NCBI GenBank assembly: GCA_019828595.1
Contig: JAHQRK010000032.1
Coordinates: 682,001 to 746,000, forward strand
DNA: 64,000 bases
Direction: 5' to 3'
From: Aphanomyces cochlioides
Lineage: Eukaryota > Oomycota > Saprolegniomycetes > Saprolegniales > Verrucalvaceae
Under the pieces are notes generated by a model that was given only the letters and a program-made list of their open reading frames with translations, did not search any database and had not been told where the DNA came from. Positions 1-9,754 of the stretch are shown piece after piece. Both the position numbers and the translations under genes were made by a program. Position 1 is the first letter of the stretch; each line of letters begins with the position of its first letter.

Positions 1-2
1 CC

Positions 3-1133
3 GAAGCTTCCCTCACAATTGATGGCGTATATTACGTGGTCGATCCTGGCTTCTGCAAGGAAAAGGCTTTCAACCCTAAAGTCGGCATGGACTCTCTGAT
101 TGTCGTGCCATGTTCCCAAGCATCAGCTCGCCAACGTGCTGGCCGCGCTGGTCGTACTGGACCTGGGAAATGCTATCGACTCTACACTGAAAATGCCTAC
201 AAGAACGAAATGCTTCCGACGGCCATTCCTGAAATTCAACGCTCCAATCTTGGCATGGTCGTGCTTCAGCTCAAAGCAATGGGTATCAATGACCTCATGG
301 GATTTGATTTCTTGGATCCACCGCCTCTTCCAGCTTTGGTGAGCGCCATGGAGACTTTGTACGCTTTGGGGGCTCTCGATGAAGAGGGTTTACTGACTCG
401 CCTCGGTAAAAAGATGGCCGAGTTTCCAATGGACCCACAGATGGGCAAAGTACTTCTTACTAGCGTAGTCCTCGGATGTGCCGAAGAGGTTCTGACAATT
501 TTGAGCATGCTTTCTGTAGAGAACGTTTTCTTTCGACCGAAGGATAAGCAAGCTGCTGCCGATTCAAAGAAAGCCAAGTTCAATCAACCTGAAGGCGACC
601 AACTCACTCTGCTAGCAGTGTATGATGCGTGGAAGAACTCCAAATTTAGCAATCCGTGGTGCTATGAGAACTACATTCAAGCCCGAGCTATTCGACGTGC
701 ACAAGATGTGCGAAAGCAGCTTTTGTCAATTCTCGATCGCTTCAAAATGGAAGTCGCAAGTGCTGGTAAAAACTACAACAAGATCCGCCGCGCGATCGTC
801 TCTGGCTATTTTGCCAACACCGCCAAGAAAGATTCACAGGAAGGCTACCGGACAATGGTGGAAGGCCAGCCAGTCTACATCCATCCGTCCTCAGCCCTGT
901 ACAAGAAGAACCCTGAATGGGTCATCTACCAAGAACTCGTGCTCACGTCGAAAGAATACATGCGGAATGTCATGGCTATCGAGCCAAAATGGCTGGTGGA
1001 ACTCGCGCCAGCCTTTTTCAAGAAGGGAGACCCGACCAAGCTCACCAAGGCGAAGAAGGCACAGAAGATTGAGCCTCTCCATGATCGATTCAATCCACAA
1101 GACTCGTGGCGGCTCAGTAAACGTCGGGGGTAG
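3..1133 (+). CDS. PRP22: DEAH-box pre-mRNA splicing helicase PRP22/DHX8, C-terminal part
   Basis: The frame is open from the first bases of the window, so the gene is cut at its 5' end. It begins inside the second RecA domain: a TIDG..YVVDPGF stretch is followed by [19 protein letters not shown], which is helicase motif VI with its arginine fingers. After it come the winged-helix, ratchet and OB-fold parts typical of DEAH splicing helicases (HPSSALY in the OB fold). The tail WRLSKRRG resembles PRP22 more than PRP2, PRP16 or PRP43. PRP22 releases mature mRNA from the spliceosome using ATP, in the nucleus. No intron is seen in this part. The family is very sure; the choice of PRP22 among DEAH paralogues is fairly sure. 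Confidence 0.93.
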   Translation, partial: EASLTIDGVYYVVDPGFCKEKAFNPKVGMDSLIVVPCSQASARQRAGRAGRTGPGKCYRLYTENAYKNEMLPTAIPEIQRSNLGMVVLQLKAMGINDLMGFDFLDPPPLPALVSAMETLYALGALDEEGLLTRLGKKMAEFPMDPQMGKVLLTSVVLGCAEEVLTILSMLSVENVFFRPKDKQAAADSKKAKFNQPEGDQLTLLAVYDAWKNSKFSNPWCYENYIQARAIRRAQDVRKQLLSILDRFKMEVASAGKNYNKIRRAIVSGYFANTAKKDSQEGYRTMVEGQPVYIHPSSALYKKNPEWVIYQELVLTSKEYMRNVMAIEPKWLVELAPAFFKKGDPTKLTKAKKAQKIEPLHDRFNPQDSWRLSKRRG

Positions 1134-1177
1134 TCTTTCAGCTAAGCATGATAAAACTTGCAGGTCTGTTGGAAGTT

Positions 1178-1210
1178 TGGGGTGCAGGGTTTAGGGGTTT
1201 AGGGGTTTCA
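1178..1210. repeat. degenerate TTTAGGG telomere-like tract (telo-box-like)
   Basis: The tract reads GGGGTGCAGGGTTTAGGGG followed by another TTTAGGGG. It lies about 90 bp upstream of the next gene. TTTAGGG-type repeats are telomeric in many protists and plants, and short internal copies act as promoter telo-boxes in plants. Here the copies are few and imperfect. A similar CCCTAAA tract lies in front of the RecQ gene at 48.66 kb. Confidence 0.5.
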
Positions 1211-1300
1211 GTTGTATAGATTATGGGAGGTAAAGTGACAGATATGTATAAATTTCGACAGGTGCCGAATTCGTGTTGACACGAAGAAATCATTTGATCC

Positions 1301-2888
1301 ATGGACGACAGCGTAGAGAGCAACTTCCAGACTGCCGTTGCGCGGGCTCTGGAGGCGCAAACGACGCACAAGAACCTCCTCGCTAGACATAGTCTTCAGC
1401 TCTATGGTCTCCTCCAACAAGCTCATCACGGCGACATCGATACGGATCGACCACGTAAGCAATCTTGGAAGAGACGGAGACGCTTATTCGATATCGTAGG
1501 TTGTCCCGTCAATTATGAAGGCAAAGCGAAATGGTTTGGAAGACACGGTGATCATTAGTGTCATTTTTTCTAGGGATGCGTGGGCTGCGCGACGTGGAAT
1601 GACGACAACGGCTGCGAAAGAAGAATACACTCGTCTTGTCGAATCCATCTTGCCTACGGTACCAACTTTGACGTCTTTTTTTGTAAGATTTCCTGTGCAG
1701 CCACCGCCAACTTCGAGGTCATCTCCATCGCAACCTACTCGACAAATGAAACGGTTCAAGCAATCCACGCAAGCGCCACTCCCGCGAGTTATTGCTGAGC
1801 TCTTGGTGAGCTTTGTTGTGCTTGTCTTCGCCATGTCCTTTGTGGTGTGGGCATCTCGTGAAGTTGACGAGCACTGCCGTTCGTCAACGTCTCACTCGTG
1901 CGATTTCTGGATCCAAAGCCGGCAAATTCGAGCAGCTATTGCATGGATATCGGTTGGATTAGCCCTTGGTTCCCTCCTTCACTCGAATGTACATCATCTT
2001 GTCGCGTTGCTTTGTCTTGACAGGTCATCTAGCTTCTCAAGTGGAACATCCTCTCGGTCTTGTACATCGAAAAAACGGAAAAAACACCTCAGACGACTCT
2101 TCCTCCTGCGACGCCGCCATCGTCTGAAGAACAGCTCATTCACGATTTGGGCTTAGTCATGGGTAAAGTCGGCTCAGCAACCAACGAGCATCCTGTCATG
2201 GTCTTCTCTCCATCCGAGGACTCCTCACCGCTCGGTTCAACTCGATCTCTGATGCAGCATCCTTTCGACGCGGTTTGTGCAATTCGCCAGCAATAATTCC
2301 ATGGTAATATGGATGCTTAGGCTGCCGGCATGCACTTCCGTCGATTCAAGGAGCCTCTACCAGGTAAAATATGATATCTTCCCTCATTGACCTTTTGCAT
2401 CTTGTAGATCCGATGCAACCTTCGCTTGCAGCCATTGAACTTATCGAAGAAATCCCATTGCCGCAGTGGCATTGTGTCTACCGAAAGCGCAAACTCAAGA
2501 TTAAAAACAACATCCCGGCGTTCCTCAAACGTTTTGCAAGCGACGAATTCTTTTATTTGCTCGAGGAATCGCTCTGGGACAAAGCCAACGAAGTGCTCTA
2601 CGTGCGTGGTCGCAATGAAAGCTTTGCGGATTTAGTACTCGTGGAGGATTTTTTGCATTTTCAACGCCACCCGCATGAAAATGGATGGTACGTGCAGCTT
2701 GAATCTTGGCCAAATATGCGTGAATTCATAGGAGCCAAGTGACGCAAACAGGAGCTTGTCGCATTGGCAATGCCTTTGGCTTTCTCCGCTCGACTGTGCA
2801 AGGATTTGTTCGAGAGAGCTACAGTCGATCGGTCAAGCGAGCGCAGGACTACTTGGTCGACCGTCTAGACGAAGAAGCGAATTTATAA
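1301..2888 (+). CDS. acyl-CoA-binding domain, membrane segments and PRELI/MSF1-like lipid-transfer domain in one protein
   Basis: Seven exons join in frame: 1301-1454, 1500-1533, 1574-1988, 2033-2272, 2321-2363, 2408-2687, 2732-2888 (440 aa). All six introns are 40-48 bp with GT..AG ends. Residues about 1-95 form an acyl-CoA-binding domain: LYGLLQQAHHGDI, then YEGKAKWDAWAARRGM, with the usual ligand-contacting Tyr, Lys and Trp. Two hydrophobic stretches follow (AELLVSFVVLVFAMSFVVWA and ISVGLALGSLLHSNLLKW). The last ~150 residues match the second half of PRELI/MSF1: IPAFLKRF, LLEESLWD, NESFADLVLVED, HENGWSQVTQ, FGFLRSTVQGF. PRELI proteins move phosphatidic acid or phosphatidylserine between mitochondrial membranes; ACBPs carry acyl-CoA. 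The joint depends on the introns at 2273-2320 and 2364-2407. If those are wrong, there are two genes head to tail. Confidence 0.75.
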
Positions 2889-2904
2889 CTGTTAAATACT
2901 CTGG

Positions 2905-3411
2905 CTAGAGGCTACGACTCCACACGAGAGGTTTGACTTGGTATACCTTGGACACAAGAGGATAGATCGTGCGGTACCAGACGACTTGCGCGATAAAGCC
3001 AACGCAGCACGCCACGACGGTGAAATCCACCGCCGCGCACAACTGCATCAGGACATAGACCGTAGCTCCAAGAGCTGTCATGGCGACTGAGATATCTTGC
3101 ACAAGCTCAAAGATTGAGCGTTGGCTGTCGGATGCAAGGAAAACCACAAGGATGGCAAGGCTCACGAGGTAGTAGAACGACTTTTCGAAGCTCAGAACGT
3201 ACTCAAGAACGAGATATCGGTCGAGGTTCGGGTGAGCTAGCCTCGGTTCATCTTCGACTTGGTCGATGCGAGCGCGGCAGATCGGGCACGACCGATGACC
3301 ACATCCAGCAGTCCACTGACGGAGGCATTCGCCGCAGAAAGCATGGCCGCAGCGCGTCGTGTATGGGAAATGAAACGTCTCGTAGCAAACGGCACATTGA
3401 ATGGGCGCCAT
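2905..3411 (-). CDS. RING-finger membrane protein (putative E3 ubiquitin ligase)
   Basis: The start is placed at the ATG giving MAPIQCAVCYE, because the RING begins at once; the frame stays open upstream to 3516. It is a C3HC4 RING: CAVC, then CGHAFCGECLRQW, then CPIC, in the first ~50 residues. Three to four hydrophobic segments follow (YYLVSLAILVVFLA, IAQVVW and others). Membrane RING proteins of this plan pass ubiquitin from an E2 to nearby substrates. It is a single exon of 168 aa and a clear paralogue of the gene at 4170-4745 on the same strand, with the same order of RING, 'LDRYLVLEYVL' type linker, and membrane segments ending in 'CVGF..QVVWYR'. The substrate is unknown. Confidence 0.85.
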   Translation of the reverse strand: MAPIQCAVCYETFHFPYTTRCGHAFCGECLRQWTAGCGHRSCPICRARIDQVEDEPRLAHPNLDRYLVLEYVLSFEKSFYYLVSLAILVVFLASDSQRSIFELVQDISVAMTALGATVYVLMQLCAAVDFTVVACCVGFIAQVVWYRTIYPLVSKVYQVKPLVWSRSL

Positions 3412-3757
3412 CCTGCCAAACCAAAGGTGTCGATCCGTTTCATTTCCGAGTTTGCCAACAACGTGCCTGCCGTCGCGACGATTGGCCCAACTTGTGTGGC
3501 TGAATCGCCACTTCAACGTTGAGCGACACTTCGAGCAAACACATGGCCACTCTCGTTCCTCTCACCAGAATGCTTCCCTTCAATTCTACAGCGAACTGCG
3601 TTATCTACAGCTTCTCTCGGCTCCTTCTAGCGCCATCTTCACGTCATTTTCACCATGATCTTCGCACTGGACTAACCTTAACGATGAGATTTTCTTCACG
3701 GAACCGGTGATTTATTCCTGGAACACGGAGAAAGGTGCGAGGAATTAGCCAGCGATG

Positions 3758-3855
3758 GCAGCGTCAGTTTCTTTGCTTGGATAGGAAGCCACGCGTGAAG
3801 AAGCAGCGTCAGTTTCTTTGCTTGGATAGGAAGCCACGCGTGAAGAAGCAGCGTC
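3758..3855. repeat. 45-bp direct repeat, 2.2 copies
   Basis: The unit starting GCAGCGTCAGTTTCTTTGCT occurs at 3758 and again at 3803, with a third partial start at 3848. The two full copies look identical, so the duplication is recent. The surrounding 3412-4169, between the two RING paralogues, has no other supportable gene. It also holds one copy of the ATACAAATTCCAAGATAA motif at 4026-4043. Confidence 0.9.
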
Positions 3856-4169
3856 TACCAACGTGGATCTAGCAATCTGGATGTCCCCAAGACATGACTG
3901 TAGCATGGCGATGCACCGCCACAGACTGCCCTGTGGAAGGAGATGTGTTGGTCGTTTCGTATACTGAAATCAAGTCAAATTCTGAATAATGGCACGAAAA
4001 CAGTGTGGGTTTCTTCTTGTCGCGTATACAAATTCCAAGATAATTTCCATTGCGACGAGATAGAAATGGATGCAAATTTTGTTGAAGTTTCCGTGGAAAA
4101 TCAACATGCCACGGACCGACCAGATCGAGAAAGACATTTCGCATTGATTAAGCTCAATCATGGACCGCG

Positions 4170-4745
4170 CTACGTTGCCTGAAGAGTCCGCCGCATGACC
4201 TGGACGGGCTTTGTATGGCCGTAGTTCTGGAACGGATTGACGCGGATCGGACAGACGAAACGATGCCAGAGCACTTGGAAGAAGAACCCGACGCAGAATG
4301 CAAGAGCTATCCAATCCAAGGTGTAGTACAACCCAACGCTCCACGACAATTGAATGATGATGCTTGCTGTGATCAGCACGAGGATCGCGTCCATGACGAG
4401 GTCCCAAAACAGTCGTGTCGAGTAGCGTCCACTCCATACCATAATGTACATGAGCGCCACGAGCCCAAAACCATGGCAGCCCAGGTAATAACTCAGTCGA
4501 ATGCCGTATGGATTCAACCAGTGGAACGTGAGAAGGAAATGTATCGCGACATAGCGGCCCAAGGACGGCGTTGCAACCACGGGTGCCGACTTCGGCGCTG
4601 TGATATAGCGACGGCAGGACGGACAGGTCTTCTGGCCATCTTCCGTCCACTGCACAAGGCATGGGCGGCAGAACGCGTGGCCGCAGCGAGTGTGGACGGG
4701 ATCGTAGCAGTCTTCGTAGCAGATTGGACAAAGAACTGATCTCAT
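4170..4745 (-). CDS. RING-finger membrane protein (putative E3 ubiquitin ligase), paralogue of 2905-3411
   Basis: Single exon of 191 aa. The RING is at the extreme N terminus: CPIC, CGHAFCRPCLVQW, CPSC. A short linker (PSLGRYVAIHFLL) is followed by four hydrophobic segments, including CHGFGLVALMYIMVW and AILVLITASIIIQLSW, and then CVGFFFQVLWHRFVCPI. The membrane part matches its neighbour downstream, so the pair probably arose by local duplication. Predicted role: membrane-bound E3 ligase. The motif AACCGGAT lies 66 bp upstream of the start (4811-4818). Confidence 0.85.
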   Translation of the reverse strand: MRSVLCPICYEDCYDPVHTRCGHAFCRPCLVQWTEDGQKTCPSCRRYITAPKSAPVVATPSLGRYVAIHFLLTFHWLNPYGIRLSYYLGCHGFGLVALMYIMVWSGRYSTRLFWDLVMDAILVLITASIIIQLSWSVGLYYTLDWIALAFCVGFFFQVLWHRFVCPIRVNPFQNYGHTKPVQVMRRTLQAT

Positions 4746-4836
4746 CGACGAGGCAAGATTGAAAATGCAAGATACCGAACTTGTCCATTCTTCTTCCGCT
4801 TCTACTTTTTAACCGGATGACTTATTCGGATGCATA

Positions 4837-5026
4837 CCACCGGTTGAGAGCTAAAGCGTTAGCTAAAGGAAAACTTCGATAAAATCCGGATATGTATTGC
4901 TCATTAATCTTTATCCGGTATTTTTAAGCCAGATTTAAGCTCTTTGAGTGGATTTGAGCTATATTATTCCGGATATAAATATTATCCGTATCTTCGAATA
5001 GCTTTAGCTTTGGCTCTCACCGGTGG
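4837..5026. mobile_element. MITE-like near-palindromic element with terminal inverted repeats
   Basis: The left end reads CCACCGGTTGAGAGCTAAAG. The right end, reversed, reads CCACCGGTGAGAGCCAAAG, so the ends match apart from one indel and one change. The inner parts also mirror each other loosely: AAATCCGGATATGT on one side and a reversed TTATATCCGGAATA on the other. The element is about 190 bp, AT-rich and non-coding, and sits between two minus-strand genes. I see no clear target-site duplication. It carries three copies of the TCCGGAT motif that also occurs at other promoters. Confidence 0.5.
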
Positions 5027-5070
5027 AGAAGGAAACGTGGATTTGATATGCACATGGAAGGAATTCTCTA

Positions 5071-7651
5071 CTAATCTTCAAAGTCGGAGAGCGACGAGAG
5101 TGAGCTTAAGCCGTCAGAGTCATAGCCTCCGTTCTTGCGGCCTTTGTTATGTAGGTCGCCATCGCCTGATGAAATGGATCCACCATCACTGTCATCTTCA
5201 AGATCTTCGATATCGTCGTCGTCGTCATCGTCGAAATCTTCATAACCAATGCTTCGACTTGATGCACCGCCGTTGTCGGAGAAGTTGGTCGTGTAGATAT
5301 CGTCTTCTGAATCGTCGTCGTATTCGTCGTCAATGTCGGCGCCAGCGGGTGCGGCTGGACTCGCGACTGGTGCAGCAACGGGAGGAGCTGCGACTGGAGT
5401 TGGGCCACCCACGGGTACTGTGGCAAAAGTTGGAGGCGCCACGGTCGCCGATTGTAGAGCAGACTGGAAGGCACGTAGCCACATGGCTTCTTCTTGGTCT
5501 GAGTTGAGTGCGACGACAAGAAGTCGTCCGCTTTCCAAGATAATAACCAAGCTCCATTGCTTCTCAGGATTGGGCTTCACGTGGACAAAGCTGCCTTGGC
5601 CCAACACAGACTCCTTGGATTCGTTCTTGTAGTAAAGAAGGTTTGTGCCTTGCAAGACAAAGTAGCGTCGCTTCCAGCTCTTGACTTTCTTGCCTTCCTT
5701 GAGCATCCATCCTTCTTGAATTACCTTGGCAGATTGTTGTTGTTGCTGGAATTCCTGGGTGAATTGGCCCTTGAGCGCACCTGTGATAGCACCACGCCAT
5801 GCATTAAGTTCGTCGTTCGTTTCAGCCTTGACGCGAATCGGGTTTGAGTTCGTAAATACAATGTGCATGATTAAATCGCGGAAGTTTTCCACACGCATGT
5901 CCTTGAGCGTGCCTTTGCCAAGAACAAGCCCATTCGGGTTTGCGAAATATTTCAGTTCGCGTCCGTTGAGCGTGAAGTACGTGCGACCGCCTTCCCATTC
6001 AAGCCAGCCTTCCATGGGACCTTCTCGTGTAGCGAGCGCTAACGCAGGAGTTATCTGATTCGTTTGAATGACACTAGTGGGCTTTCGAAGGTGCGCTGGG
6101 GCGACGTACGCTTCCTCTGATTTATTGGAAATCGCTCGATTGAGCGCGGTAACCCAGTTGGATCGGTCTCGTTCTGAATTCGCGGCGACTCGAAGGACGC
6201 GACCCGTTTCGAAATGAATATCCAGGGCAAATGGTCGAGATGTTCCTTCAGTCACGCCTTGGACAATCCCTTGGCCTACTGCATTTCCTTCAATTTCCTT
6301 GTGATAGACGAGCATGCGTCCATGGAGCGTGAAATATCTAGAGACATAGAATAAGTAATGATGATAGAGATCCACCATACCGTCGCTTCCAGCTCTTGAA
6401 CGAGTTGCCTTCCTTCTGAAGCCACCCCTTGTGACTTGTGTGAATACTATCAGGCTTGACTTCAGCCTTTGCTTGTTGCGTTTGTGCGACTGCTGCTGCG
6501 ACCTTAGACAAGACTTGGAACCAGCCATCTATTTCTTCTTGGCTTTCTGCAGCTACCGAGAGGCGGCGACCAGAGTCCAAGTGAATGTATAAGCAGTATG
6601 GCCTCTTGTGGTTTACGCAGACGTCGAGCACTTTGCCGTAACCCTTGGGTGTATCTCCTTCTTTGTCACAGTAACCAAGTTGGTTGAGGCCTTGAAGCAT
6701 AAACCATCGACGATGCCAAGTTTTGATGTTTGAGCCCTTCTTTTGGAGATAACCCGAGTAACGTACAGATTTGTTGATACGACGCTCAAGGAATTCCTGG
6801 TTCTTGAGCGCAGAACGGAGAGCAGAGTGCCATCGTTCCATATCATCCTCAGATTCAGCTGCTACACGCAAAATACGATCGGAATCAAGGCGAACGACAA
6901 GACTAAATGCCTTGTTCGGGTTTTCTGCGACTTCCAAAACGCGACCTTCGCCTTTGGGAGCTTCGCCTTGTTTGCCAAAATACGCAAGGTGGTCACCTGT
7001 AAGCACGAAATATCGTCGCTTCCAGTTGCGAATATGTTGGCCTTCTTTGTGAAGCCACCCACGGATAACTTCTTTCGAGCGTTGGGGTCGATCCGACGGT
7101 GTTTTAGTCAATTTTGGTACAGATGATCCACGGAAGTCCGCTTGGTTATCTCCAGCACCTCGGTCAGGGCTTCTCAAGTCCATTCGAGAAATACGTTCGG
7201 AGACAGCACGCTCTGGAGCAGCCATACGTGGATCGTGTTGTTGAGAAAATCCCTGCTCGGATCGAGTACGAGAAGGACGCGAAAGAGGAACAGGTTCGGG
7301 ATTTCCAGACGGGCGATAATTCACTGGCGATGGGGCTGCAGGAGGTGCATTTCCTCGGCATGCTCGTTGCATCGAAATGAGGCAATCTTGAAATTCCGCA
7401 GACGTGTCAGTGTAGATCTTCATCTGCTTGCCCTTGTCATCATGCAGGAAAAGTCCATTTGCGATAGCAAAATTCTGCGTCACATCCACGAGGACAAGCG
7501 CGCCTTTCTCGGATGGATTCGGTTCGTAGACGGCTTTGTCGTAATACGTGACATGCCTTCCTTGGAGGACCATGTAGCGTTTCTTCCATGTCTTCACGCG
7601 GCTCCCTTGCTTGTACACCCATCCAGACCATTGACCTACACGCGGCGCCAT
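5071..7651 (-). CDS. protein with six PH domains and an acidic tail
   Basis: Two exons (7651-6381 and 6337-5071; intron 43 bp) give 845 aa. Six pleckstrin-homology domains are visible from their GW/GY-x-x-K-x-G starts and W-K-R-R-(Y/W)-F-x-L strands, near residues 8-98, 198-290, 300-388, 408-496 (split by the intron inside KRRYF), 533-622 and 640-735. Domain 5 is shortened at its first loop (GWLEWEGGRTYFTL). Residues about 110-195 are a Pro/Ser/Arg-rich linker. The last ~80 residues are Asp/Glu/Ser-rich with a run of eight Asp. PH domains bind phosphoinositides or proteins; a tandem array suggests an avid membrane-lipid adaptor. No enzyme domain is seen. ATCCGGAT occurs twice upstream (7734, 7776). 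Confidence 0.9.
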
Positions 7652-8683
7652 GCTGCCGACTCCTCTACCTTTCCAGTCGGGTTGAAATCCAAAATTGAAA
7701 GATTCTAGCGCCTCATGGTACTGTTACTCACTCATCCGGATGACGAGTCTACAAATCCCCATATATTTCCATTTTATCCGGATTTTCTGACTGTATACAT
7801 CGTTGTCGTTCGCTGACAACCAAACGACCGACCTGAAAAAAGCGAACCCGTCGTCGTCTTTGCCGGCATGACCACGCGAGAGAGAGCGCGAAACAGTCGT
7901 AGAGACACGACTCTTCCTGTCATCAATGTGGTCTATTCGCAGTGGATCCTGTTCTGTTTGTGAAGATGATTCCTGATATCAACCACGGCGCAGACGACAC
8001 GGGGAAGTTTCGATGTAAGCTCACATCGTTGCACCCCATGGACGCATCGATGGATGAACAAAGATCTTCAAAATTATGCTGTGGATGAAATATCTCATAA
8101 ACGAGTGGCGTTCCCCAAAAGATAAGACATCCACACAACCTTCGTGAGTAATCTCCACGTCAAAACGACGAGCTTGAAGTTACACGCGTCGTGCGGTTCT
8201 TCCCCCAAGCAACCCTTCTTTCCCCATATTGTCGTTTTAAATGGCGGTGGATTGTAACCAAAAAGACCAAATCAAGACGGGACTCTAGCTGAAATGCAGG
8301 GGGGCTTCTACAATCCTGACAACGACGAGAGTTTCCTCGTCCAAGCGAGCGACTCAATCGACAACAAAGAGTCTTCCCCATCGCTGTCTGCGGTTGATTG
8401 TACCCCAGGAACATCGAGATAGTCAAAGCATACAAATTTCAAGACAAAGTGGTCCAGTTTGAAAGCATCATTTGCTCCACTCGGTCGACGGCAGTCCTTC
8501 GAGTTGTCCTTGGTGCATGAGCAGAAGCAGATTTCACACTGCCATGACACTGACGAGTCGAAGTCACCCCGACGCAGACGGATATGACGCAGCGGTCGTG
8601 AAGAACCGTCATATGAATAAAAACTTGAGCCACGGGGATAGAGAAGGCAAGGGTTCATACATATATAAAGGGGACAAGAATCT
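7652..8683. other. about 1 kb without a supportable gene; two ATCCGGAT promoter motifs
   Basis: ATCCGGAT occurs at 7734-7741 and 7776-7783, just upstream of the six-PH gene. Further along there are only short open frames. One on the minus strand (8308-8814) contains a cysteine-rich WQCEICFCSC stretch but overlaps the last exon of the Rab gene and has no clear start. A TATA-like ATATATAAAGGGG lies at about 8661. One ATACAAATTTCAAGACAA motif sits at 8430. Confidence 0.5.
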
Positions 8684-9494
8684 TTAGCAGCAACCAGTAC
8701 TGGCGCCTGCATTTGGGCTTCGCTCCGATAAGTCGACCTTCTTTGCACGGCTACGGGGTGCTGTATTTGACAGGAGCGATGGATTGTCCAAAATCTACGA
8801 CATGAATGAGCCATGATGTGGGTTGGTTCAGATGTACCTTCTGCACGACTTCATTGAACACTTGTTGAATGCCCGTCTTTGTCTTGGCACTGCTCTCAAC
8901 AAAGAGCATTCCCTTGGTTCTTGCCCACGCTTCACCTTCCTTACGACTTACAGCACGCTCCTAAGGTAGGCTTTCAGCCAAAGATGTCATATTCATGACG
9001 CCATACCTTGTCGATTTTGTTTCCCACAAGGAGTTTGACAACATCACGGCCGTTTGCAGGACTATACACTTCAACCTCCTGGAGCCATGCATCGAGGTTT
9101 TCAAACGTATCGCGCCGGGCAACGTCGTACACTAAGATATGGACTGTCAAGCCGATGTTTCTGTGCTGACAAACCCAAGACAATGCCCTGAGCACCGCGA
9201 TAATACGAGCTGGTTAGAGTTCGGAAGCGCTCTTGGCCGGCGGTGTCCCAAATCGTCATTTTGATTCGCTTTCCGTCGACTGTAATCATCTTCACTTTGA
9301 AATCAACCCCAATCGTGCTCTGGAGATGGTCGTCGAATGTATCTTCGGTGAAGCGAAGTAGCATGCTGCAATCAAGATGAATATGTCAAGTCGGACGCTT
9401 TCTTCTACCTGCTTTTGCCGACACCTGCATCTCCAACCAAGAGAAGCTTGAAGAGATGGTCGTAGGAATCCACAGCTCCTCCTCCTTGTTCCAT
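8684..9494 (-). CDS. RAB18: Rab GTPase, Rab18/RabC type
   Basis: Five exons: 9494-9409, 9365-9175, 9131-9007, 8960-8838, 8794-8684; four introns of 43-46 bp; 211 aa. All G motifs are present: GDAGVGKS (P-loop, residues 21-28), STIGVDFK with the switch I Thr, [22 protein letters not shown] (switch II), NKIDK and ESSAK. The tail ends STGCC, a double-cysteine geranylgeranylation site. The [23 protein letters not shown] stretch fits the Rab18/plant RabC clade. Rab18 works at ER-lipid droplet contacts and in ER-Golgi traffic. The adjacent gene encodes a FIT-type ER lipid protein, which may be coincidence. Confidence 0.93.
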
Positions 9495-9754
9495 CTACAG
9501 AGCAAAGATCATGAGCACTCTCCATGCACTGTCGCTTCGACGTACTCTTCCTCACACGACTCCAAGCCAAACTTCACAATCTCAGTCAATGGAGATAAAT
9601 GTACCAGTACGGTTACAATGTTTGGACGTAAATTGTTTCTGTATTGATAATACATTAATGTAATGTAAGTCAATGTACAATGTTGTACGGGATGATATTG
9701 AGCAACCCTTCCAGTGTACCATTTGACGCAGAGAAAACCGACCGCGCGATGGTC

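Noticed and set aside
4170..4788. Long plus- and minus-strand alternative ORFs across the second RING gene
   Set aside because: The RING frame has clear zinc ligands and membrane segments; the others are shadows.
8308..8814. Cys-rich minus-strand ORF with WQCEICFCSC, resembling a RanBP2 zinc finger
   Set aside because: The second Cys pair is missing, the ORF overlaps the last Rab exon and no start or consistent splice set was found.
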